From NCBI GenBank assembly GCA_004026145.2, contig CP034986.1:16044304-16108303 (forward strand): a DNA stretch of 64,000 bases, written 5' to 3'. The stretch is from Takifugu bimaculatus. Lineage: Eukaryota; Chordata; Actinopteri; Tetraodontiformes; Tetraodontidae. The number at the start of each line of letters is the position of its first letter. Within the stretch, counting starts at the first letter, position 1. The position numbers and the translations under genes were made by a program. Below the pieces are notes generated by a model. It worked only from the letters and a program-made list of their open reading frames with translations. It was not told the origin of the DNA and did no database searches. Of the stretch, positions 1 to 11,189 are shown piece by piece.

Positions 1-554
1 GCGTCGGTGTTCGATTCCCAGCATTAGCAGCTCTAGGCTGAACGGCAGGTTCGGTCCGAACGGTGACAGTCGTTTTTGAGACGACGGCATTCTGCCGGAG
101 ACACTATCAGGGAATTGATCCGATATTTTCAATTAGCAAAGCACTGACGTATTCTCTGCGATGACCATGTGGAAACATTGTCGCCAAGTGACGCACAAAA
201 ACGCAACAACAATGAACCTGAGGTATTAAGATACGAGCACAGTGTTGGTTCGCTCTTTTTTTGTCCGAGATTGTGTTGCTAACACGCTGTAGCCACCACG
301 GAGATGAGCAGCAGTCAGCCTGTGCTTATGTGAGCCTCTCGGATGGCGGAGGAGAGGGAGAAGTGTAAATCCGAGGCTGAAAACTCCATTAGGCCGAGTC
401 AGTCATGCATCCTTGTGCTCCAGTGCCAGACAGCTCTGTAAATCAGCCTCCCTTTTCCAGCTCCACTGGAGAAAACAATATGGGGAGTGTTTAGGTGCTG
501 AGCATCGGGCCCTGGGATTACACATATACACATTTATGGCGCAGACACAGACAT

Positions 555-556
<2 letters not shown>

Positions 557-586
<30 letters not shown>
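557..586. repeat. (AC)15 microsatellite
   Basis: Uninterrupted AC dinucleotide array of 15 units. It produces a false Thr-His reading frame. Confidence 0.97.
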
Positions 587-588
<2 letters not shown>

Positions 589-704
589 CTCAGGACCTGA
601 CGACTGCAGAGGGAGACCGAATGCTGCGATCGTGCTTGAACTTTTCACTGACATGTGTACCTGTCAGACATGCACTGCTGAAGCTGTGTTTGCATTATAC
701 ACTA

Positions 705-710
<6 letters not shown>

Positions 711-751
<41 letters not shown>
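711..751. repeat. (GT)20 microsatellite
   Basis: Perfect GT array of about 20 units, only 125 bp from the preceding AC array. Confidence 0.97.
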
Positions 752-753
<2 letters not shown>

Positions 754-1093
754 ATTTTGACATGGGATAGGACATTAAGGAGCTGGATGCTGCACTGAGA
801 AATCAGTGTCTGTGCTGAGATATATTTATATACATATTTATTTTTTGGTGGGGTGGAAGAATAATTCAGATCGACAGCAGTTCCCTTCATGTGCTGATGC
901 AAGAAAAGTACCTTCTAAAAGTGGATATCAATGCACAGACTGTGAAGCAGGCAGATTTGGCCCGTGTCCACCCGTCCTAATCTTTTGGCCAGTAAAGGAT
1001 GACTGAGGCCTAGCAGGTGCTAGACACTTGTCTGTGGAATGTGGAGGGCCAGACCGCAGACCTCCCACCAGGAGCAAGTTCCTCTCTGCTGCG

Positions 1094-1096
<3 letters not shown>

Positions 1097-1126
<30 letters not shown>
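1097..1126. repeat. (GT)15 microsatellite
   Basis: Perfect GT array of 15 units followed by a short G run. Confidence 0.97.
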
Positions 1127-1129
<3 letters not shown>

Positions 1130-1974
1130 GGCAGTCACCACCTGCTCTTGGCCTCATTTCTTTCTTTTTCACAGGACCAAAACAATCCATGACAATCCAT
1201 AACAGTAGAAACTTGGTAAAAATGGCAAATTCTATTCAGGTTAAATGGAGTTTTAACGTTGTTAAAACGCCAAGGAAGAAATGGTTTAAATACAGTACAG
1301 TTAAAACTCTGAATCTGTTGAGCTGTACAGGATTTGAAAATGCTGCTGAGTATAAATTCTAGAGTGGTTTCTGATTCTGGGCGTGCATCCACCCTCCGCT
1401 CCTGCTATCTTCTGTACTGGAGCCTTTATCTCCATGGTGATGGTGCATATTGTACCTTTAAAATTCCTGAGCATTTCTGGAGCCTTGCGTCTTCAGACTG
1501 CTCAGACTTTGAAAACACAATTTCCCTGAAACTTCCCAGAGAACAGTCCTGTGGTTTAAGGTGAGCGGCCTGTGCACGCCGAGCTTTAATGTGGATTAAT
1601 GCTTCCTGTCTGCGTTTCTACAACACTTGGAAAACAGTTAAGAGCTGTAATCACTTTCGGTCTGCATTAGGAAATCATTAGTGTTTGGCTCATGGTCAGC
1701 AGTCATGAACATTAGATAATGAGGAAAGTTTCAGCATGTGTGTGTTTTTAACTCTTTATTTTTTAAGCCTGAGCTCTCATGTATTGGTTTTTATGCAGAT
1801 AATGCAGCTCCTGTTTTGATTCATGTATGAGAGAGCTAAACGTAAGGCCATTGATTTATTCCTCTTCCTGGACCCTCTCTTTCCCCCTCGCTAGCTTTCC
1901 TCTCTCATTTTTCCTGTGTCAGAATGACTGATGGAGGCCAGCAGAACCGGGTGTCCGGCTCCCTGCCTCCGATA

Positions 1975-2340
1975 AATGGCTGCGGGCCGCTCGGCCAGAC
2001 CTTGGCCTGGACAGAAATCAATATTTCACCATTTAAAATCTATCAAAAGAGGATTTTTGAGAGCGCTGCAGCCGCCTGCGTTCACTTCCACCCACCAGCA
2101 GCCCCCCCGCCCCCCGTCGTGCAGCAAACACTGAATCAGACACTTTGTAGTAACAACCAGTAATCAATAAGCCAGCACCTTCACAGATCCTAACCGCGGT
2201 TGCCTCGGAGCGGTGATGGATGGCGAGGAAGGCCGCGATTCATTTTGTCAGGCCATTACGCCGGCAAATTCTGTCCACTTCATCCTGCAGACGATCATTT
2301 TTCACACTTCATAAGAAGCAGAAATGGGTTGCGATGGAGG
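1975..2340. promoter_or_regulatory. Candidate conserved noncoding element
   Basis: Unique, non-repetitive sequence containing ATCAATATTTCACC near 2017 and a second AT-rich core, GATTCATTTTGTCAGG, near 2237, separated by a GC-richer stretch with a short C run. There is no convincing frame. The composition is that of fish developmental enhancers, but conservation cannot be tested here. It runs into a purine-rich tract at 2336. Confidence 0.25.
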
Positions 2341-2462
2341 CGAGGGAGGGCGACCGGAGAGAGGAGGCAGACAAAGAAGAAGGCAGATGGAGAGTTAACC
2401 GGAGAGGGGAGAAATTAAGAATAAATTGAGAGGGAAATCCAGAAAAGAGGGCGGGAGGGGAA
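2336..2462. repeat. Purine-rich (GA-rich) low-complexity tract
   Basis: Nearly all G and A on the plus strand over about 125 bp, with GAGGGAGGG and GAAGAAGG runs and no fixed period. Such tracts can form triplex (H-DNA) structures. No gene is present; an open frame here reads as a basic, low-complexity peptide. Confidence 0.7.
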
Positions 2463-2721
2463 TCACATATTCTGTGACGGTAGAAGAAAAAATGGGCAGC
2501 TAAAACCATTACCGCTCAGTTTAGGTTTTATTTTGGTCTTTACGCATCTATTGAAAGATCCCCTCAACCCTCATGAGCTGTGAAAACAACCCTCCACTCA
2601 TGAAAAGCCCCATAAGCTCTCTGCCATAAGCCACAAAAACAACAAAAGTGCATTTGTTAGCTTCAAAAGGGCGAGCTGTGTTCAGGCTGTGTGCCACCAA
2701 ATCACTCGGGGGGGAAATTGA

Positions 2722-2739
2722 TTTTTTTTTTTTTTTTTT
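2722..2739. repeat. T18 homopolymer
   Basis: Run of 18 T. It could be the poly-A tail of a minus-strand retroposed sequence, but no target-site duplication or recognisable body was seen. Confidence 0.95.
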
Positions 2740-3093
2740 AATCCCGTCACTGAAAACATTTTATCGCTATAAAGCACACAAGGGCAAAGTAAGCATGAAG
2801 TAGCGCCGCCACTCAGACGTTAGGTTTACAAAGGTGGGGAATTAGTTAAGCTAATGATTCATGCTGGGTAACGTAGCGCCTCTGCTGTCAGGCAGGTACG
2901 TTTACAGGTAAGAGTCCCACTTTGTGTCTGAGGCCAGCTTCCATTTAAAAACAAGCAGAAAGTGAAGATCCTTTCTCCCTTCTTCTGCCACCTTTTCCCT
3001 TCCCTTGCTCTCTTGGCGTGAATCCCTGAGACCCACAGCGTTCTCCAGGATCGCCCTTACCTCAGAAAACAAGTGACAGCTGCACTGTGCTCA

Positions 3094-3098
<5 letters not shown>

Positions 3099-3128
<30 letters not shown>
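3099..3128. repeat. (GT)15 microsatellite
   Basis: Perfect GT array ending in GCACGTGCGG. Confidence 0.97.
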
Positions 3129-3129
<1 letters not shown>

Positions 3130-3130
<1 letters not shown>

Positions 3131-6100
3131 ACGTGCGGTGGACTCTCCCCATATGCTGGCCCTCACCTGCTGGCGAGCAGGATTATGAGCTACAAGCCCT
3201 TATTAAAACTGGATTTGTTTACCCTCCTGCTCACACGCGGCGACACCAGGAACAGTGTGTCCCATCCGTCGCCGAGCCCGTCGCCTGCTGCTGTTGGGTC
3301 ACGTTTACATCTATTTTGAAAAAAGTGGGTCACTGCATGCACGATGCCTTCTGAATATCCTCCAGACGTGACTCCTGAGGTCAGAGGTCATGCAGTGCAA
3401 GATTTTAGACGCACAATTACATCTTAACCTTGATGTAAGATGTAAGTTTCCATCTTTAGAGAAGCACAGGTGTCTCTGCAGGGGCTCAGAAATGATAGAA
3501 CCCAGAACACCTCCATGCTTCTTAGATTTTATTTGCAGTGACATTTTTATTAAGGTTAAGATTTACATCAACATTGAGGTGGGTTCCCCTCCATGATGGT
3601 TCTACAGGAGCTTCCTGCACAAATGAACAAACCAAGCTAGCAGCCAAATGAGTTGATTATTGACCTGTTTGTGTTTTGTACTTTGTGAACCATGATGAAA
3701 TACCCTGAATGAATTTTTTTTTTTTTTAAATTTTGTTTAAAGTCTATTTAATAGATTATTTAACAGAATATGCAAATTTCAGCTAATATTAGCATGGATG
3801 TGCTCGTCAATGAATTATTTTAAAGCTATATAAATACCTGTTATGTCTTTTCTCCATTTTTCTCCTCATAATTTCTATTCTGTCGTCCTATTGCCGTCCT
3901 CGGCCCACCCCGCCCCTCCCTTTCAGTTTCTATAATTTCGCATCATCTTTACGGGAGGCCATCACTCACCATAAACGTTGGTCATGTGACTCCTCACCCC
4001 CACCGTTTACGGTTTGCGTTAACGGCGAGGCATCTCCCAGCGGCACAGGGGACCACTCGGCCCCCACCCTGACTGTGAAGTCAGCATATATGTTTTAATG
4101 GGAATTAATGGGGAGTGGGATGAGATATGGGGGTCACGGCACGGAGGGAAATGGTCAGAGTGAAACACAGACGGAGAGGAGAGCAAACAGAGGGAAGGTG
4201 TGAGGATGAAGACAGGACTGGGGCCACAGAGACCTTGGGAGGAGAGAAGGTGACAGAGAAACGGATGATTCTGTTCTGAAAGCTTTTTTCCTCTTGTGTG
4301 TTTTGGCTCCGGTTTGCAGGGGTGGACCTCTGGGGTGTTGCTTCATGCACATAATCCAGGGAAGGATTACCAGCGCCCCAAGTAGAAAAAAATAATTTGA
4401 ATGAATATGGAGATGTGTTTTTTCTTCCGTGATCACTTTAAACTGCTGGAGGTGTTTCGGGGTCACTGCCCCGTCCTGCCTCGCCCTGCCCAACGCTGTT
4501 TTGGGAATCTGGTCGTCTGTGTATGTCAACGGTGGGTGGCTGCACAGAGATTAGCGCCTCTTCTCCACAAATCTGAGCCAGGCGGTCAGATGTTTTCGGA
4601 AGAGGCTACGAAACTCCTGGTTTATTGAGCTCAGGGCACTGGAAGAGGAGCTTGAGGCCTCCACGTCTGTCCACTGCTGCTGGATATTAATATAGACCAG
4701 ATGTCAGGTAGTTTTGGTAAAAATGGCAAATTAAATTAAAATGTCTTCAATAATGGAAAAATGGTGGTTATGATAGTGGTGACAGATGTTGAAAGTGATG
4801 CTTCTGTTTAACACCCTTATTGATATTTGGGTTCATTTAGACTTCCAATAGTAATCTGTCAATAATCTCTATTTATTCTGGTTTATTTTTTTAAGTGACA
4901 GTTTGGGTGAATGAAAAATCGGAGGCAGGTTAGGAGGCGGCGGCAAAAAGCCATTTCCTTTCTGCTTGTCACCTTTTGTGCCGAAGCACATTGGAGGACT
5001 GAGCCCGTCAGTCAGGACTCCGGCCAGCATGTTGCCCCTGTAGCCTGACAATGACGACCCTCTGGCCCCTCCTTGGGTTTTGGACAAACGTTCACACGAG
5101 AAGGGGACACACAACGCGCCGCCGTTAACCTCAACGAGGGCGCAGCAGATCTGACCGAAGCTAATATTCGCAGATGACGGTTTATTTAACATAAACAGGA
5201 ATAAGTCTATAATCTCAAAAATACCCTGAAAAGTTTCTGTGCAGCAAATAAAACATGTCATTTGTCTAATTGAAGGTTGGGGGAGACAGGCACGGTGGGT
5301 AGACAGAGGGATTTGGGGGCTCGAGCACAGATTGGAGAAACTTCCCTCGGCCGGCCATGCATCACAGACATCAAAGTGAAGACATTGTTTGTGAGGAACA
5401 ATGGGCGCCGTCACAGTCCAGGAGTTCGCCGCGTTGTTGCGTGTTTGTGCTCCCAGAATCCCCCTCTGACGGCAGAATCACTGGATTATCAAACCAACAG
5501 ATGCAAACCGCAGAGAACAATATCATCGGCGGCCCTCCGAGGGGAATCCTCAGAGGGGCCGATGGCTCCGAGAACGTCAGACAAAGAAACTTCAGGCCCA
5601 AATGTAAGATTTTTTTTTTTTAACTGCTTCAGTAGTTTTTCTTCAATTGCAAAGTTTGAATCCACTTCCGTCTTCGGCTCAGCAAAAAACTCAGGTTCAA
5701 TCTGGGACAGCCATCAAACTAAAATGTGCTGTGTCTTCAGGTTCTCGCACAAGCTGATGGGAATCATTTAAAACGTCGGCCAGGACCTAACACGTGACTC
5801 GCTCCCATATTTAACATTATCCAGTCCGTCTCAGAGAGCCCCTGGTGAGGCTGAAATTCTGCATTTGAGGGACAGAAATCCTTGGAGGAGGTCCACCTGT
5901 GCATCTAGCAGCCAAGCAGAAAATCAATAAGGCTCAGAGTAACGTCTGGACACGTGCACACAAACACACACGGCGGTCCAGTGAATAAAACCAACACTCA
6001 TCACACCTTATTAGAAGAGACTCCAGCCAACGCCAGCAGAATCGATCCTTAGGTCCATTATTGGGAGTGTGAGTGTTTTAATGAAGCCCAGTTTGGCAGG

Positions 6101-6600
6101 AAAAAAGTGAGAGAGAAGCAGGAGAATGATGGAAAAAGAGGAGTAAATAGCAGATAAATGACCGTCACTTATTAACAGCTGTTACACGAAGCAGATTTGT
6201 GACTTGTTTCGTAGCTGTCGTGCTGCTGCTAACAGCATTAGCGCCTGCTGGATGTGGCTTCCACTCACCGTTCCACCGCACTGCAGACAGATGGTCGATC
6301 CAGCGCTGTCGCTACCCAATGACTTCAACCCCCATTATGGCTCCATGATGTTCACGCCGAACAGCCAAGCACAGCAGAGGCATCAGGAGCCAACCAGCAC
6401 AGTCTTCACGCTTCTTTCTCGGGGTGGAATATAGTCAGTCTGGCTGAGCTACAGAGGTGAGGCAGAGGGTTTAGTCTTACATAAGGCCCTTCCAAAAAAT
6501 TTGGGGAATTCACGGGAGACTTGCTCAACAATGTGGACCTGACATGCACTGTTATTCAGAGCCAGGCTCCAGGAAGTTGCACGTACATCCACCCGATAAC
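3130..6600. other. Non-genic stretch, no gene seen
   Basis: Unique sequence without recognisable genes. A 181-codon frame on the minus strand (4869-5414) overlaps a 164-codon frame on the plus strand (5277-5771). Neither shows a known domain, and each is within chance length for this much DNA. A mildly AT-rich patch at 5155-5275, with TTTATTTAACATAAACAGG-type sequence, is a weak regulatory candidate. ATGCAAAT (POU octamer) occurs at 3770-3777. Confidence 0.55.
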
Positions 6601-6656
6601 ATCAGCAGCTCGATAACATCTTTCTTTAGACGTATAAATCTGGAATGCTTGGCTCT

Positions 6657-6665
6657 GTGTGTGTG

Positions 6666-6696
<31 letters not shown>

Positions 6697-6697
6697 A
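6657..6697. repeat. Compound (GT)n(GCGT)n microsatellite
   Basis: About 11 GT units pass directly into about five TGCG/GTGC units, then imperfect GT-rich sequence to about 6711. A stepwise shift from GT to GTGC is typical of point mutation followed by expansion. Confidence 0.95.
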
Positions 6698-8401
6698 TGT
6701 GTGCACGCATGGGTGGGGGGTTTGTAATATGTTGCTGGAATGATGATGATTCTCTAAGCAAATTCCAGTAGCTCCTACGGATACACTATGAGCTGTTTCT
6801 AGCAGTAAACCTCCCATCTGCAAAATAAGCAATAACACAAGCCGTCTCTGAAAAACGCTGACGTGCATACGTGAAAGCAATTTGCACATTTTGACGCGGA
6901 GTAAGTGCAGCAGCAGCGGAAAAAAGACAAAAGATAACCAGAAAGGCCGAACAGCTGTTGTGCAGCCAGAGAAAGTCAATGTGACAAACTGAAAGAGATG
7001 ATGGGAAATAAAGGAGACCTGGTCGGAGAAACGGGAGCCGCAGAGCTGCGGTTGCAGAATTTATTTTTGTCAGGAGGTTTTCTGCCCTCCCGCCCGCGCC
7101 GGAGGAAGAAGATACACAGGGAGGCAGGCCTGTGCACCAGAGTGTGCCAGCATTGAAGAAAAACGATGTGCATGTAATAGTTTCCTGTCTCCCGCAGTAG
7201 CTGATGGGGTGTTTTTATATGTGAGCAGCGCCTCCTAAACCGGAGCTGAAGGGTGGGGAGGGGACGAGGGCATCCTCCACCGGACAGTGAAGCCATTGAG
7301 ATGCGGACCTCTGCTCCACCGCTTTTACACGATAACCCGTGAGCGGCTCTTTTGACGTGTTCTATTAATTACACACGTTTGCTGGGTCAGCCGCTCTCAT
7401 TCAGGAACATGGGGAATTCTTCATTGAGGTTTATTTAGTTTGGATCTAATCACCTCTTATTTACCAGCTCAGATGTGTTCACTTATTTTTGTTTTAAAAA
7501 TATCATTACTGGCAGATGCTACCTGGATTTATAGTGAAAAAATCAAAAAAAAATCAAAAAAATTCCTTTTAAGGAAAAAGAGCATATTTACCTTTCTTTT
7601 TTCCATAAAACATAATGTAGGAGTTCCAAGGTAAAAACAAAACAAAACACTCCAATAAACTCTGTAAATGTAATCATTTAAGACTTTCCAATTTAGTATT
7701 GAAAGTGTCTAAACTGTAACACAAATGAGCACACATTTACGTCTTAAAGACGCTTTTGATTGGACAGACTGCTCAACAACCTCCAGATGCTTATTAGATT
7801 CCTGCTCTTTCTCAGCTTTGACCTTTTACGCTTTATGCAACGTTCTCTGAATCGGAATGTCAATGGCCGATGAGTCTGGACCCAAAACGACATCAGGTTC
7901 AGCTTTGTTAGCCCTCCATGCACACGCACACGCACACGCGCGCAGACATTAGCCAACCAGCAGACAGTGTAAACCAATCCCTCCATCGCTGTCAGTGAGC
8001 AAGTGGCCACCCGCTGGGTGAAAAAAGGGCATGGGGAGAAACGCTCTCAATCACTTTCAATTAGTGCCCCTCCTCCCTGCTTCAAACCACTGTTTTCCAT
8101 GGTTTTTGTGTGTGTCTGTGTGTGTGTGGTTCTTATTTTTTGGGGTGTGTGTGAGGTTGTACAAATATTGATTTATCATGTTCTTCAAATGTTCAGAGTT
8201 GGTGCACCTCTCCTCTAGACCTGTTGGCACCAGGGAATCTTTATTAATGGAGGTCTGAAGTCCACATGTATTTAAAATGTGTACAAATATTAAAAACACA
8301 CTTTTCCCCAGTTTGCTCAAAATTATCTCCCCTGAATAAAAATCCCCCTGCTGTGATTTCCAGTCAGTTCTTATCTCGTGCTAATAGTGTGGATAATGAT
8401 A

Positions 8402-8442
8402 GTGTGTGTGTGTGTGTGTGTGTGTGAGTGTGTGTGTGTGTG
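8402..8442. repeat. Interrupted (GT)n microsatellite
   Basis: GT array of about 20 units with one GAGT interruption near 8427. Confidence 0.96.
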
Positions 8443-8607
8443 CAGGAGCATCCCTGCTTGAAATGATTAGAAGGTTGAGGCCATTATGAGTTCCTCTCTG
8501 CCTTTTGTATCTGCTGTAATGAATACTGAGGGGGTATTTGGAGTACTTTGAGGAACTAACAGCCTTTTTAATCCTTTAATCCTGAGGAAAACCAATTTCA
8601 CCCTCAT

Positions 8608-8608
8608 A

Positions 8609-8640
<32 letters not shown>
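8608..8640. repeat. (CA)n microsatellite
   Basis: CA array with one TA interruption and a pure CA stretch of about 13 units at its 3' end. Confidence 0.96.
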
Positions 8641-8753
8641 TTGACACCATGTTCCTGTGTGTGTGTTTAACCTGCTCTCGTTAATTTCCCGGCTCAGAGA
8701 CCTGGTGATCCTGGAGATTAGGTTCATTAAAATCACATATTGTGCACGCAGCA

Positions 8754-8760
<7 letters not shown>

Positions 8761-8795
<35 letters not shown>
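8761..8795. repeat. (TG)17 microsatellite
   Basis: Perfect TG array, 120 bp downstream of the previous CA array and in inverse orientation to it. Confidence 0.97.
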
Positions 8796-8796
<1 letters not shown>

Positions 8797-9161
8797 GGGA
8801 TCAAGATAAGGACGGGCTACCATTGTCGGGGTTATCAGCCTCCTATACAGAACCCACCCTGGTCCACCAACCTGCCCTCCTGTGGTTAAAGTTTGACCCT
8901 AACAGTTGTAACTGTGACACAGTCCCACACAGACACACACCTTTACCCTTTAACGCTCACATTTAACCCCAACTTACACACAGCACTCATGCATATACTG
9001 TATGAAATAATTAGGAATATTACTCACATCTTCACTTGAACCTTTCAGAGAAGCCGAGGATCTAAAAATTATATATTTAAAGCTTTCTTTAAAATAATGA
9101 TAATTCAATATTGTAGTTATTGTACCTCTCTGTATGTGTGTGTATCTATGGGTGTATACAA

Positions 9162-9163
<2 letters not shown>

Positions 9164-9196
<33 letters not shown>
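9164..9196. repeat. (AC)16 microsatellite
   Basis: Perfect AC array flanked by shorter TGTGTGTA and ATACACACAC tracts of opposite sense, so the locus could fold weakly. Confidence 0.97.
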
Positions 9197-9200
<4 letters not shown>

Positions 9201-9592
9201 ATACACACACCAGCCACCTAGAATTCTGTGCACATTCTTATTTATTTGTGTTAGTGTCATGAGACTTTGAGTCTAAATGGAAGTAAAAATGTAAAAGAGC
9301 TCACCTGATTTCTGCTCTACGATCTGAGAGGTGCAGCAGCACACTGAAATATTCTATCAATGACAGCGGCATGAGACGCAGACGCTGGCTGTTTCTGAAA
9401 AAAGCCGATAAGGGAAAAGAGGGGAAAAATGCAGAATTAGTGGTATTTTGATTTCCAGTGTGTATCTGCAACATGTAGCTCAGCCAGTGTGTGTGTGTGA
9501 TTGTGAAGAACCTCCTATCACTGCTTCATAATGGAGGAGTGTCAGGGGAGTTTTATCACCGAGCCGCGCTGTTCGGAGGACTCTGGGGCCAA

Positions 9593-9638
9593 GTGTGTGT
9601 GTGAGTGTGAGTGTGTGTATGTGAGTTTGTGTGTGTGC
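9593..9638. repeat. Imperfect GT-rich repeat
   Basis: GT array broken by GAGT, TATG and TTT interruptions; looks like an old, decaying array. Confidence 0.9.
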
Positions 9639-9844
9639 CAGGGGGCCTGAAAAAGCAGCTGAATTGAAAAGAGGGGAGTGATATTCTGCCTGAAAGAGAC
9701 AAGAGGGGTGACGCTTGTGTGTGAGGGCAGGACACCAGAGAGCCAGAGGGGAAAAATCCTCCTCCCAGCATGCACTTGGGCTTCTTGTAGTCCATCTAAA
9801 GGTGAGTAGCAACATAATTAGACAGATAAAGAGCAGGAGCGAAG

Positions 9845-9992
9845 GTGGAGACTCAGATAAGATCTAATGAGGATGGAATGGGACAGAAGGGCAGAGGAAT
9901 GGAAAGAGGTGAAGTGGCAGGACATGAGGGAAGAGGAGAGGGAGCGAGGAACAAAGCTGGGAGAGATTCAGATCAGAGGAGGGTTATTAGTT
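9845..9992. repeat. Purine-rich low-complexity tract
   Basis: About 150 bp dominated by A and G on the plus strand (GAGGAGAGGGAGCGAGG-type sequence) without a fixed period. It is a possible H-DNA-forming tract. No gene. Confidence 0.65.
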
Positions 9993-10689
9993 TGAGATGA
10001 CACGTCCGCGGAGCCCAGAAGAGGCAATAAGACGTCTCTGCTTCTCTTCCTTCTCTCCCGCCAGCATGACTGCGCACGCCGTCCTGCTCCTCACATCGCA
10101 GCGCTCAAGGTGGAATCTCACCTCGCCTGTCCTGCCGAAGCGCCATTTGTGATCTGGTGATCGCTGAGCGCACATTAGAATTTCAGGTGTCCCTCAATAA
10201 TGAGGGGACCGGCGAAGTGATGAATAACAATGGCAACAGACCCGTCCGTGCGTCCAACTGCTCCGTGTCCATCTGGGTATGACAGCTGCTCCCTGAGACG
10301 CCTCGCCGTCTATCTCCTCTCACATCGAAGATCATCCCACACCTCTCACCCCCCATCCTGACCCAACAGCTTCATTCCTGAACACCCGGTGAGGTGGTCA
10401 GTGATTTTTTTTAATGCAGATTAGTTAACGGATGTCTACATTTAATCACATTTATCTACTTGAAAACACATCATCAGCGTCTCTAGTTCCACTTCCTGCC
10501 GACTGCACTTCAGCTTAAATCAAAACTCCGCCTTTCTTCTTTTTCCTCTGATGAGCTGAACAGTAGCAGAGAATCAAACGCATCCGTGTTGCAGCACCTA
10601 GTGTTTGTTTAAGGGGAAACTGTTGCAGAATATTGTTGTTTTTAAAGTTGTGCATCTAAAAACACCCTCCCCTCGTTTGTCCGGTTTAA

Positions 10690-11180
10690 TTTACAGAACG
10701 ATGCCTATTCCAGGGTGGGTAATGGTATCGATTACCACAACTAAACTGGTTGAATACCTTGCAATAAGATGATCAATCATATCTTTGGGAGTCCTGGGCC
10801 ACATGTTTATCGCCAGCTTTAATTCAATCCCCATTATCTGGGTTGAGGAGGAGGCTGTAATGGATTTGTGCACTCTAACAGAAAATGGCTTTTTGAACCA
10901 ACACACAATTAGCACAAAGAGTTTTGGCAAACCGTGCCCACATTATCAGCATAATGGGAAATAAGCCCGCAGCTTTTCAAATGGCTTCAAAAGTGGGGGG
11001 TTAATAATGTGTATGGAAAGTTTTCAACTTTAATTTATCATGCCAGGAGTGGCCATTAATCACAAAACTGAACTTTTCCCCCCAATTGATTTCAATCTTT
11101 CATTTAATGATCTCGGCTAATAAAACCAAATACTACTTTCTATTACTTTTAGTCCCAAAAATTTTAATGTGGTCAAATCT
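10690..11180. promoter_or_regulatory. Strong candidate conserved noncoding element
   Basis: About 490 bp of unique, repeat-free AT-rich sequence packed with developmental factor-like sites: ATCGATTACC near 10727, TGATCAATCAT at 10770-10780, CATTATCTGGG near 10833, AATTAGCACAAAG at 10907-10919 (a homeodomain core beside a SOX/TCF-like ACAAAG), GGCCATTAATCAC near 11051 and AATTGATTTCAATC near 11083. An 80-codon minus-strand frame (10691-10930) shows no domain and is probably incidental. Together this is the texture of vertebrate CNEs that act as enhancers. Conservation is inferred, not measured. Confidence 0.45.
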
Positions 11181-11189
11181 GTGGCTTTA

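Larger units (their letters stand above)
1..1920. other. Non-genic stretch with three CA/GT arrays
   Basis: No exon or RNA gene is recognisable. The stretch holds three dinucleotide arrays, listed separately, within unique sequence. Its open frames mainly read the repeats as Thr-His or Val-Cys runs. The first 30 bases contain GTTCGATTCCC, which resembles a tRNA T-loop (B box), but the flanking stem pairs poorly and the rest would lie outside the window. Confidence 0.6.
6720..10680. other. Microsatellite-rich non-genic stretch
   Basis: No gene recognised. At least five dinucleotide arrays lie between 8.4 and 9.7 kb, listed separately, together with a shorter imperfect GT array at 8106-8128. 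The stretch ends in a purine-rich tract at 9845-9990. The remaining sequence is unique and of mixed composition. Confidence 0.6.

Noticed and set aside
1..30. GTTCGATTCCC at the window start, resembling a tRNA T-loop
   Set aside because: The adjoining stem pairs at only about three of five positions and the remainder would be outside the window.
3700..3780. AT-rich stretch with octamer ATGCAAAT
   Set aside because: The single octamer is not accompanied by other dense motifs, so it was not called an element.
4869..5414. 181-codon minus-strand open frame, longest in the window
   Set aside because: No domain or signal recognised. It overlaps a 164-codon frame on the other strand, and a frame of this length is expected about once by chance in 64 kb.
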